DNA of 64,000 nt, taken from NCBI RefSeq assembly GCF_021190955.1, contig NZ_JAIOAO010000005.1:248001-312000 (forward strand). The letters are read 5' to 3'. Positions within the stretch are counted from its first letter, which is position 1. Every line of letters begins with the position of its first letter. The notes beneath the pieces are model-generated. The model saw only the letters and a program-made list of their open reading frames with translations. It was not told the DNA's origin and did not search any database. A program made the position numbers and the translations under genes. The DNA is from Parachryseolinea silvisoli. Its GTDB lineage: Bacteria > Bacteroidota > Bacteroidia > Cytophagales > Cyclobacteriaceae. Shown here in pieces: positions 45,094 through 53,309 of the stretch.

Positions 45094-48000
45094 TTAAAAC
45101 GTACAGGTCACTCCCAGGGAATAGTAGGCACCCTGGTTCCAACGCTCTGACTCATAGTCGCTTTTCGGTGCAGTTGTTCCTTCAAAGGTTTTAAACTTGC
45201 CCGGATCATAGCTACCATCATAGTTACTGTCGCGCCACCGTACAATATCCTGGTTCAGCAGGTTCTGCACGCCACCCTTTACCTTCAGGTATTTACCAAT
45301 GGGATGAATGACGACAATATCCAGCTGGCGCTGTGCTTTCTCATGCAGGTTGCCGATAAAGGTCGGTGCCGTAGCGATCAGGCGCGGGCCGATCTCATTA
45401 TAGGCTACTGTTACCACCGCTTTACTGCCGGGTGCTTCATAATACAAGCTGACATTATATATATAAGGCGAAGAGCCGGTCAGCGGACGTTCAGCACGGA
45501 TAGGCTTCACGGAAGAATCGTCCCCCTCCTGCAACACCAGCTCGTCATCCAGGATAGTATGCACAAAGGCCGCATTGGCAATCACCGAAAACCTGTCAGC
45601 GAACGGCAATCCGGTAAACGCCAGGTTTTTGCGCACCTCCAGCTCTGTACCGATCAACTGCGCGCGCTTCTTATTGTACCATTTACGGTAAAGACGACTC
45701 CAGGACGGGAAACCATACTCCACGATCTCAATCGGGTTGCTGATATCTTTGTAGAATCCGCCCACGGACACAAATTCAGTTTCCGTGGGGTACCACTCCC
45801 AGCGTAAGTCGTAATTGTCCAGCTCTGCGTTGACCAGGTCAATGTTGCCCTGGTAATTACGTCCATCGCGTGTATTGAAGAAAGACGATCTCGATCGCTC
45901 GCGGAATGCTGGCCGATCAAGCGTTCTGCCATACCCTGCGCGGATTTTGTTCTTTTCGTTAACGTTCCACGTAATGTTGGCGCTCGGTAAATAATATTCA
46001 TAATCGGGTCCCGGCAGATCTACGATGACTGTCTCAGTCGTGATTTCCCCAGTCTCCGGATTAACCACCTGCACCCTGCGTTGGTCAGAACGCACGGGTA
46101 CACCTTGCGCATCATACAACTCGGTAAACTCGCGTTCATATCGAACACCTCCGAAAATTTCCAGCTTATTATTCAGGAGCTTTATCAGCGGAGCTACATA
46201 GAAAGCGGCAACATCCTGCGAATAACCATACGACAAGGCACTGAACGAGTTCACCATATCAAAACCGCGTCTGTCCTCCCGGAAATTTTCGTCCGATAAG
46301 ATACCGCTCAGGTTTGTCCAGGGCTGGTACACATTCATATATTGCCCGGTCACCTCCGGCGCGGTTCCAAGCTGGGGAATGGTTACGGTAAACACGGTAT
46401 TTTCAAATGTACGCTCGTTCCATTGCAGCAACGTACCCGCCTTCAGCGTAAGGTAATCCGTCAGAGCGTAGCTGTAATCCAGGCCGGCAAGCTTATTTTT
46501 ATCTTCTGTATTGTAATATTGACGGGGTGCTTCGCCCGATTGGTTTACACCGAACGACACATCATAATTGGTTCCTCCGGGTTGCCGGATAAACTTATAC
46601 ATCTGAAAATCCGGAATATTTTCTTCCATACTTACCTGTCCCAACCTCCAGCCCAGGCGATGACGTCCCATAACATGATCACCGCTTATCTGCGACGAGA
46701 TCAGATCACGCACACGATACTCAAATGACAACGTTCTCACCCTTGCCTGCCGACCGGCAATCAGCGGTTCGCCGCTGGCTTCTATATCGCCTGCTGCCGA
46801 GAAGAATGTGTTATCTGCCGCGCTACGATTCGCAAACACGTTTACGTCAATGCGATGATTTTCATTGATGATGATCCCCAGCGACTCCAGTAAAGAAAGG
46901 CGTACATCTTCCGTATAAATCGAGTCATACGACTGATCCATGATGTTGGGCACCTTCATTCCGTCGTAGTCAATCGAGTCACGCTGCGTCCATTGTTCCC
47001 GTACATGGTTCTGATCAAAATCGCGTTGGTAGGTATAGCCCAACGAAAGCAGGTTGTTCAGCCGGACACCCGGCAATTTATACGAGTCGTAATAATTCAG
47101 GGAAAAACGGCGGTCGAAGCCATGATGATCCTTTATCAGATTGTTGGCAGCCGGCATGGTGCGAATAGCCGCCATGCGCTCACCCGGATAAAATTCGGCC
47201 GAGGGTAGCTGGTAGTTCTTATCATAGAATTTCGACGGCATCTCACGGTCCTTTGCACCAAGCGCCCATGCATCTTTTGAACTGTTGTTACTACCGGTAT
47301 AATGGTCGGCAAAAGACGACTCACCTGTGCGGTACTGTGCCGACGCATTGACCTCAAAACGGCGGGCCACCTGGTTACGCGGTGTACCCACTTTGATCAC
47401 GCCACCGCCAAAGCCGCCCGGAAGTTCGGGCGAAGGCAGTTTATATATTTTGATATCGTCGATCAGGCCACTGGGAATGAGGTTAAACGCAAACGCCCGG
47501 GTGTCACTTTCGGTGCTGGGTGTCAGCATGCCGTTCAGGTAGGTAATGTTATAGCGTGGGTCGAGACCCCGCACCAGCACGAAGTTGTTCAATACCGTCA
47601 CCCCGGGCACGCGCCGCATCACGTCGGCCGCGTCACGGTCCAGGCTGCGTACGATCTGCACGTTGCTGATGCCGGTCACAATATTATTGGTAGAACGCAT
47701 GTCCGACAGCAGCGACTCTTCCGTGCTATGCTGGATCGGCGTAAACCGCACGTCTACACCGGCTTCCACCACCACCTCCTGCAGGCTGGATGCTCCCTGT
47801 GAAAGGGCCACCGAAAGGGTCGAGGCGTTGTTGGCCGTAACGGCAATGTTCTCTATTTTTTTACTCTGGTAGCCAATGAACGATACCACCACGGAGTAGT
47901 TACCCGGCAACAGTTTTGTGAGTTGAAACTTGCCATCTTTATCGGTGGATGCCCCCTGACTGGTGCCCTCGATCATGACGCTGGCGCCGGGCAATGTCAA

Positions 48001-48432
48001 CCCGCCGTCGGCATCGGTCACAACGCCCTGTATACTGCCTGTCGCCTGCCGCAACTGCGGCAACGGTTCGGCCACCAGCACGATGCTGTTACGCACTTGC
48101 CGCGCACGCATATGTTTGGCCGCAAGCAACTTCCGCAGAATATCAGCCACCGACGTATTGTCCGCCGACAGGCTCACCCGCGTGCGGGTGTCGAGCTCCG
48201 CCCGGTTATACACAAACCGGAAGCCCGTGCGCCGTTCGATATCCTCCAATACGTCCGACAACGGCATGTTCGTCACATGCAGGCTCATACGGGTATTTTG
48301 AATGCCCTGGGCGGATCCCGTTTCCGCAAAAAGAAGAGTGCTGCAGACACAAATGAGAAGACCAACTATCGAGGTGTACCGCATAAAAATGAAAAAGACA
48401 TTCCAGAATCCTTTCCAAAGGATTTTTTCCAT
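45094..48432 (-). CDS. TonB-dependent outer-membrane receptor with N-terminal STN signalling domain
   Basis: 1112 residues. After the signal peptide come an STN domain (about 48-120: MSLHVTNMPLSDVLEDIERR; VSLSADNTSVADILRKLL), the module that contacts FecR-type anti-sigma proteins, and a CarboxypepD_reg domain (GVVTDADGGLTLPGASVMIE). A plug with VMRRVPGVTVLNNFVLVRGL and YNITYLNGMLTP, and a large barrel ending in TCTF, complete it. There is no SusD next to it; the beta-helix lipoprotein follows instead. Ligand unknown; such receptors handle siderophores, metals, phosphate sources or glycans. An alternative start is the Met at residue 17. Confidence 0.93.
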   Translation of the reverse strand: MEKILWKGFWNVFFIFMRYTSIVGLLICVCSTLLFAETGSAQGIQNTRMSLHVTNMPLSDVLEDIERRTGFRFVYNRAELDTRTRVSLSADNTSVADILRKLLAAKHMRARQVRNSIVLVAEPLPQLRQATGSIQGVVTDADGGLTLPGASVMIEGTSQGASTDKDGKFQLTKLLPGNYSVVVSFIGYQSKKIENIAVTANNASTLSVALSQGASSLQEVVVEAGVDVRFTPIQHSTEESLLSDMRSTNNIVTGISNVQIVRSLDRDAADVMRRVPGVTVLNNFVLVRGLDPRYNITYLNGMLTPSTESDTRAFAFNLIPSGLIDDIKIYKLPSPELPGGFGGGVIKVGTPRNQVARRFEVNASAQYRTGESSFADHYTGSNNSSKDAWALGAKDREMPSKFYDKNYQLPSAEFYPGERMAAIRTMPAANNLIKDHHGFDRRFSLNYYDSYKLPGVRLNNLLSLGYTYQRDFDQNHVREQWTQRDSIDYDGMKVPNIMDQSYDSIYTEDVRLSLLESLGIIINENHRIDVNVFANRSAADNTFFSAAGDIEASGEPLIAGRQARVRTLSFEYRVRDLISSQISGDHVMGRHRLGWRLGQVSMEENIPDFQMYKFIRQPGGTNYDVSFGVNQSGEAPRQYYNTEDKNKLAGLDYSYALTDYLTLKAGTLLQWNERTFENTVFTVTIPQLGTAPEVTGQYMNVYQPWTNLSGILSDENFREDRRGFDMVNSFSALSYGYSQDVAAFYVAPLIKLLNNKLEIFGGVRYEREFTELYDAQGVPVRSDQRRVQVVNPETGEITTETVIVDLPGPDYEYYLPSANITWNVNEKNKIRAGYGRTLDRPAFRERSRSSFFNTRDGRNYQGNIDLVNAELDNYDLRWEWYPTETEFVSVGGFYKDISNPIEIVEYGFPSWSRLYRKWYNKKRAQLIGTELEVRKNLAFTGLPFADRFSVIANAAFVHTILDDELVLQEGDDSSVKPIRAERPLTGSSPYIYNVSLYYEAPGSKAVVTVAYNEIGPRLIATAPTFIGNLHEKAQRQLDIVVIHPIGKYLKVKGGVQNLLNQDIVRWRDSNYDGSYDPGKFKTFEGTTAPKSDYESERWNQGAYYSLGVTCTF

Positions 48433-48433
48433 A

Positions 48434-48560
48434 TACTTGAAATAGGTTTTAATACTGCGTTTTACAAAAGATTAAAGCCGCTTCCCGTACTGCCGCCAAG
48501 CCTTTCGGGAAGCTTTTGGCAACCGGCAGGGATATCCATCCCTTCCGGTTGTTCTTTTTT
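48434..48560 (+). ncRNA. Candidate antisense RNA between fecR and the TonB receptor
   Basis: A strong plus-strand terminator (AACCGG-C-AGGGAT, loop ATCC, ATCCCT-T-CCGGTT at 48521-48550, then GTTCTTTTTT) lies in the 203-base gap between two minus-strand genes. TATACTTG (about 48433-48440) is a plausible -7 element. A transcript of about 110 bases would be antisense to the receptor leader, as described for DonS-type RNAs of Bacteroides polysaccharide loci. Confidence 0.45.
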
Positions 48561-48635
48561 ATGTCAGGTGAAAGTCTTAAGCATAGCGTTTGTAAAGAAT
48601 ATAGTCATAGGATAAGTATCTAGTAATGTCCCGCT

Positions 48636-49655
48636 TTACCGCGTTGTCGCCGGGCAGCCGCGGCCGACAATCTTCACCTGGTGCGATTCAACTGCATAGG
48701 TAAATCCGACCGTCATACCAATCGTCTTCAATACGTTCGGCAACGATTCATTCTTAAAGCTGGCATGGATCATACACCGGTTAATCGCGGGATCCGACAC
48801 GATAATCGTTACCCCATACCATTTCTCCAGGCGCCTTAACGCCTCCTGGAACGTCAAATTCTTGAGATTCAGCACGCCATCCTTCCAGGCGGCGTAGTCG
48901 TATGCCTCCACCTGCATACGGGTAACATTACCTGTTTGGCGATTGTAGATCAGTTGCTGATCGGGATCCAGCAGCGCTAACTCCTCCAGCGTTCCTTGCA
49001 CACTGTCCTCCCGTGCCACGGACACTTTTCCCTCCAGCAGCGTCACGGCAATGTTGTCCTCTGCTTGTTCTGCTTTCACATTAAAGTGGGTGCCCAATAC
49101 ACGCGTGGAAAGTGTGGACGTCGCAACGATAAACGGCCGCTGGGTGTCACGGCGTACTTCAAAGTAGGCCTCCCCTACCAGCCGCACACGGCGGTCCTCT
49201 TTATTATAGTTGCTTGAATATGTCAGCCGGCTGTAGCTGGCCAGCCAGATCACGGAGCTGTCGGGCATCGTGATCTGCTGGCGGTCGGCCTGTGAGGTGA
49301 TCGTATAATATTGTGCGGGACGTGAACCCCGGAAGAAAAAATATCCACCCACGAGCGCCCCGATCAGGATTGTCACGGAGGCTGCTATACGGAGCGTCAC
49401 GCCGCCAAACCAGTGGCGGGAAACCGCTTTCCGCGGCGCTTCGTCCACGGCAATTCTTTCTCGAATATCACGGAACATGGCTTTTCTGTCCGCTTCCGCC
49501 AGGGGCACGCCCTTTGCCGACTGCGCCCAATAGTCTTCTAAAAGCCCGGGAATCGCAGCGTCATCCCGCTGCAGCGCTTCCTCCACAAACCGCTCCTCAC
49601 CGGGAGTACAGCGGTTTTCGAAATAACGTCGCAACAGGTCTTCGGTAAGGTGCAT
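48636..49655 (-). CDS. fecR: FecR-family anti-sigma factor
   Basis: 339 residues. N-terminal cytoplasmic anti-sigma part (1-85), a membrane helix (IAASVTILIGALVGGYFFF, about 91-109), a periplasmic FecR domain (ITMPDSSVIWLASYSRLTYS; TRVLGTHFNVKA) and a C-terminal DUF4974-like/STN-interacting region (LTFQEALRRLEKWYGVTI). It holds FecI until the ligand-loaded receptor signals through its STN domain. Between fecI and the receptor on the same strand. Confidence 0.94.
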   Translation of the reverse strand: MHLTEDLLRRYFENRCTPGEERFVEEALQRDDAAIPGLLEDYWAQSAKGVPLAEADRKAMFRDIRERIAVDEAPRKAVSRHWFGGVTLRIAASVTILIGALVGGYFFFRGSRPAQYYTITSQADRQQITMPDSSVIWLASYSRLTYSSNYNKEDRRVRLVGEAYFEVRRDTQRPFIVATSTLSTRVLGTHFNVKAEQAEDNIAVTLLEGKVSVAREDSVQGTLEELALLDPDQQLIYNRQTGNVTRMQVEAYDYAAWKDGVLNLKNLTFQEALRRLEKWYGVTIIVSDPAINRCMIHASFKNESLPNVLKTIGMTVGFTYAVESHQVKIVGRGCPATTR

Positions 49656-49739
49656 GTATTCGTTTTATTGTAATACACACCTCCTGTACGATTTCCTATA
49701 CGCGCAAAGATTAAGGATATGTTACGGAATCATGATCCG

Positions 49740-50294
49740 TTATTCACATACACGGCTAACGTCCTGCTTGACCATGTATAAACGGATCTGTTTCATGGCT
49801 TTGGCTACTTGCACTTCTACGGTGCCGTCAGAGATCTGCAGCGTGCTGGCCACCTGCTTATACGAAAGCCCTTGTATTTTGCACAACTCAAAGATCCGCT
49901 TGCGCCGCGGCGGCAACGTCTCAATAGCCTCTTCTAATAAAACGGAATAGGTGTCTTCTGTTCCTTCCTCGGCCGACAACGCCATCAACGGTTGGTCGCG
50001 TTGATACTCTTCCGCCACACCGGCCTGGCTTTTGCGTTTGCGCAAAATATTGAGGGCATGGTTGCGGCAGATCGCAAAGAGATAAAACGCCAGCTCACGA
50101 TCTTCCTGCAGCTGCTCACGACTGTCCCACAACTTCACAAAAACGTCCTGGGTAGCTTCCCGGGCATCTTCCCCCGACCGCAACAGCGTGTATAGAAACC
50201 GATACACACGGTCCACGTACGCGGTATACACAAGCTCAAAAGCGCGAACAGAACCTTCTTTAACAGATTTTACCACTTCACGATCGACTGACAT
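49740..50294 (-). CDS. fecI: ECF RNA polymerase sigma factor, FecI-like
   Basis: 184 residues from the ATG at 50294; the frame extends to a TTG at 50318. Region 2: AFELVYTAYVDRVYRFLYTL and ATQDVFVKLWDSREQL; region 4: TLPPRRKRIFELCKIQGLSY and VASTLQISDGTVEVQVAKAM. It directs transcription of the receptor operon when FecR is relieved. First gene of the minus-strand block; 84-base gap to fecR. Confidence 0.94.
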   Translation of the reverse strand: MSVDREVVKSVKEGSVRAFELVYTAYVDRVYRFLYTLLRSGEDAREATQDVFVKLWDSREQLQEDRELAFYLFAICRNHALNILRKRKSQAGVAEEYQRDQPLMALSAEEGTEDTYSVLLEEAIETLPPRRKRIFELCKIQGLSYKQVASTLQISDGTVEVQVAKAMKQIRLYMVKQDVSRVCE

Positions 50295-50638
50295 AACGGA
50301 CTGTTTTAGAGTAGCCAAGTATACCGGTAAAACTTGGAATTTATATTACTTGATTATTAAGATTTCGATTGAAATCCAGCTGGATACCACTAAGCGTTGT
50401 TCGTATCCGTTGATAAACCAATCGAATATACCGGGACACCCTGGAATGAAAAACGCCGTGTCAGTAGTCCGGGACATCCATAACGATAAAATAACATCTT
50501 CCACACCCCATCGTTGCCTGGACCGATTAGCTTTGTTGTAGTAGTAAGTTTATTCCTTTGGGTTAGTGTTTCCCTTCAGGGTGGTTCCTGAAGGGATTTT
50601 TTTTACCTTACACCCACCAGACAACAAAACCCCCGTGT
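50295..50638. other. Intergenic region between fecI and the acetyltransferase
   Basis: 344 bases. The left two thirds carry the fecI leader and nothing else I recognise. The right part holds the short unit 50528-50604. TACCTTAC (about 50605-50612) after it may be the acetyltransferase promoter. Confidence 0.5.
50528..50604 (+). ncRNA. Candidate small RNA unit C
   Basis: TAGCTTTG (50528-50535, -7 element), about 30 bases including GGGTTAGTG, then the terminator CCCTTCAGG-GTGGTT-CCTGAAGGG with ATTTTTTTT. The predicted transcript is about 60 bases. Layout matches units A and B at 55884-56118. Confidence 0.5.
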
Positions 50639-51214
50639 ATGAAAACCGAAAAAGAAAAGATGGTGGCGGGTGAGCTGTATTATGCGCTCGATCCCGAACT
50701 TGTGGCCGACCGCCGGCAGGCCAAACAACTGCTGCACCGGCTCAACATCACCGAATATGTGGTAGGGCCCGGCGCGCTGGCCGTCCTGCGTGAGCTGATG
50801 CCCAACACCCATCCTTCTTTATATATTGAGCCGCCCTTCCAGTGTGACTATGGGTATAATATTTACTGCGGCGAGAACGTTTACTTCAACGTGCAGTGTA
50901 CCATCCTGGATGTCATGCGCGTCACCATCGGGTCGAACGTGATGTTTGGCCCGGGGGCACAGCTCTATACCGCCACGCATCCCCTCGATGCGATGTTGCG
51001 CCGCACGCAGGAATTTGCCAGGCCCATCACCATCGGCGACGACTGCTGGATCGGCGGCGGCGCCATCCTCTGCCCCGGCGTGACCATCGGCGACCGGTGT
51101 GTGATCGGCGCCGGCGCCGTGGTCACACGCGACGTACCGAGCGACTCGCTGGCCGTCGGCAACCCCGCCCGTGTCGTTCGCAACCTGACGGCTAATGGCA
51201 CATTGCCGGACTGA
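50639..51214 (+). CDS. Sugar O-acetyltransferase (Maa/LacA/NodL-type)
   Basis: 191 residues. N-terminal cap EKEKMVAGELYYALDPEL typical of maltose/galactoside acetyltransferases. The left-handed beta-helix of hexapeptide repeats includes GENVYFNVQC, VTIGSNVMFG, the catalytic His in YTATHPLDA, ITIGDDCWIGGGAILCPG and VIGAGAVVTRDVPSDSLAVG. It transfers acetyl from acetyl-CoA to a sugar hydroxyl in the cytoplasm. Followed by ppk1 after 28 bases; a functional link is not evident. Confidence 0.92.
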   Translation: MKTEKEKMVAGELYYALDPELVADRRQAKQLLHRLNITEYVVGPGALAVLRELMPNTHPSLYIEPPFQCDYGYNIYCGENVYFNVQCTILDVMRVTIGSNVMFGPGAQLYTATHPLDAMLRRTQEFARPITIGDDCWIGGGAILCPGVTIGDRCVIGAGAVVTRDVPSDSLAVGNPARVVRNLTANGTLPD

Positions 51215-51242
51215 TCAATCGTAGTGTTCTCACTTGTTCTGT

Positions 51243-53297
51243 ATGCCTGATAAAAAGACAAAAAAAAATCAGCCCCCCGACCGCTTCTTTGACCGTGACC
51301 TCAGCTGGCTTTCTTTCAATGCGCGCGTGCTGGCCGAAGCCCAACGCGAAAGCGTGCCGTTGATGGAACGCATCCGGTTCCTGTCCATCTATTCATCCAA
51401 CCTAGACGAATTTTATCGCGTACGCGTACCGGCGCTGATGGCCCTGCAAACGCTGGCCACCAAAAGCGGCGGCCGCGACCTGGTCGATGTGTTGCCCGAC
51501 GTCACACAAACCATTCACACGCAGCAAGAACAGTTCGGGCAAACCATGATCACGCAGATCCTGCCCGCGCTCCTGCGACACAACATCCGGTTGCTCTATC
51601 ACTCGCCGATCCCCGACGTGATCTTACCGGCCGTGCACGACGCCTTTGCACACGACGCCGCCACCTTTCTCCACATCATACCGTTGCCCGAACGCACGGA
51701 CTTCTTCCCCGAGAACAATACGCTATACCTGGTCATCGCGCACGCGGACCCCGACGGCACCGAACGCATCAGCCTGGTACGCGTGCCCACGCATCACCTG
51801 CCACGGTTCTACAGCTTCCACCACGGCGGCATGCAGTATATACTTTTCCTGGAAGACATCATCCGCGCCAACCTCAGCAAGGCCTTTGGTGAAGACCGCA
51901 TCCTCGCCTGTCACAGCTTTAAGGTGACCCGCGATGCCGAGCTGGACCTGAACGACGAGTTTGAAGGCAACCTGGCCAAGAAGATCGAACGCAAGATCAC
52001 GCAGCGTGAGCTGGGATTCGCCACCCGCTTCCTGCACGAGCCCGGCATCCCACCGCACATCCTGGCGTATCTTAAAAAACAGTTGGGGTTGAAGAAGGCC
52101 ACCTTTGTACAAGGCGGCGCACACCACAACCTGAAAGACCTGGCATCGCTGCCGCTAAAAGATCCGTCATTCTCCTACGCGCCCTGGACCACCCGGCCCT
52201 ACATTCCGCATAATCCCGAAGGCTCGCTCTGCGAAGAGATCCGCGAGCGTGACATCCTCCTGCATCCACCCTATCACACCTACCACGCCGTGCTGCGCTT
52301 CTTTAACGAAGCGTCCATCGATCCGTACGTCACCCGCATCTACGTGACCTTGTATCGCGTCGCCCACGATTCGCGCATTGCCCATGCGTTGATCAACGCG
52401 GCACGCAACGGCAAGAAAGTAACGGTCTTTGTCGAGCTGAAGGCCCGGTTCGACGAGGCCAACAATTTACATTGGATGAAAAAAATGAAAGCCTCGGGCG
52501 TACAGGTCATCCAAAGCCTCCCGGGCCTGAAAGTACACGCCAAAATGGCCATGCTTAAACGCAAGACCGTCACCGGCACCGAATACCTCGGCCTGCTGGC
52601 CACGGGCAACTTCAACGAAAGCACCGCGCGTTTTTATACGGACCATATTTTATTTACCGCCCACCAGCCCATGCTGCTGGAGATCGAAAAGGTATTCCGG
52701 TTCCTCAAACAAAAAAGACGTCCCGGCGCCACGCCCTCCATCGCCTTCCGCTACCTGCTGGTTGGCCAATTCAATTTACAGCAACAATTTTTACAGCTTA
52801 TCGAGCGGGAGATCGCCTTTGCCCGCAAAGGCATTCCGGCCGCCATCACCATCAAGCTCAACAACCTGGAAGACAAAGTACTGATCAGCAAACTGTACGA
52901 CGCCTCGCGCGCCGGCGTACACGTATCGCTGATCGTACGCAGCGTGTGCTGCCTCATCCCGGGCGTGCCGGGCATGAGCGAAAACATTACCGTACGCCGC
53001 ATCATCGACCGTTATCTGGAACACGGCCGTGTGTTTATCTTCCGCAATGCCGGCGACGAAGAGATTTTCCTCGGCTCGGCAGACTGGATGAACCGGAATA
53101 TATACCGACGGGTAGAGGTATGCTTTCCCTTGCGCGACAGCGCTTTAAAAACGATCGTTAAAAATATGCTGCAATGGCAGCTTCAGGATACCGAGCAGGC
53201 GGTGATCCTCGACGACCACTTGCAAAACATACCCGTCACACGGCCGCCGGGCGTTGCACCCGTGCGCTCGCAACAGCAAATCGCAGAAATGATCTAG
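51243..53297 (+). CDS. ppk1: Polyphosphate kinase 1
   Basis: 684 residues from the ATG at 51243. It reversibly makes polyphosphate from ATP. N-terminal RDLSWLSFNARVLAEA and RIRFLSIYSSNLDEFYRVRV are PPK1 hallmarks. The two phospholipase D-like catalytic domains contain VTVFVELKARFDEANNL, LKVHAKMAML (autophosphorylated His) and LATGNFNESTARFYTD, then VSLIVRSVCCLIPG and the second site FIFRNAGDEEIFLGSADWMN. Length is normal. Polyphosphate is tied to stress survival, which fits with, but is not shown to depend on, the rsb module. Confidence 0.97.
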   Translation: MPDKKTKKNQPPDRFFDRDLSWLSFNARVLAEAQRESVPLMERIRFLSIYSSNLDEFYRVRVPALMALQTLATKSGGRDLVDVLPDVTQTIHTQQEQFGQTMITQILPALLRHNIRLLYHSPIPDVILPAVHDAFAHDAATFLHIIPLPERTDFFPENNTLYLVIAHADPDGTERISLVRVPTHHLPRFYSFHHGGMQYILFLEDIIRANLSKAFGEDRILACHSFKVTRDAELDLNDEFEGNLAKKIERKITQRELGFATRFLHEPGIPPHILAYLKKQLGLKKATFVQGGAHHNLKDLASLPLKDPSFSYAPWTTRPYIPHNPEGSLCEEIRERDILLHPPYHTYHAVLRFFNEASIDPYVTRIYVTLYRVAHDSRIAHALINAARNGKKVTVFVELKARFDEANNLHWMKKMKASGVQVIQSLPGLKVHAKMAMLKRKTVTGTEYLGLLATGNFNESTARFYTDHILFTAHQPMLLEIEKVFRFLKQKRRPGATPSIAFRYLLVGQFNLQQQFLQLIEREIAFARKGIPAAITIKLNNLEDKVLISKLYDASRAGVHVSLIVRSVCCLIPGVPGMSENITVRRIIDRYLEHGRVFIFRNAGDEEIFLGSADWMNRNIYRRVEVCFPLRDSALKTIVKNMLQWQLQDTEQAVILDDHLQNIPVTRPPGVAPVRSQQQIAEMI

Positions 53298-53309
53298 CGC
53301 AAAAAAATG

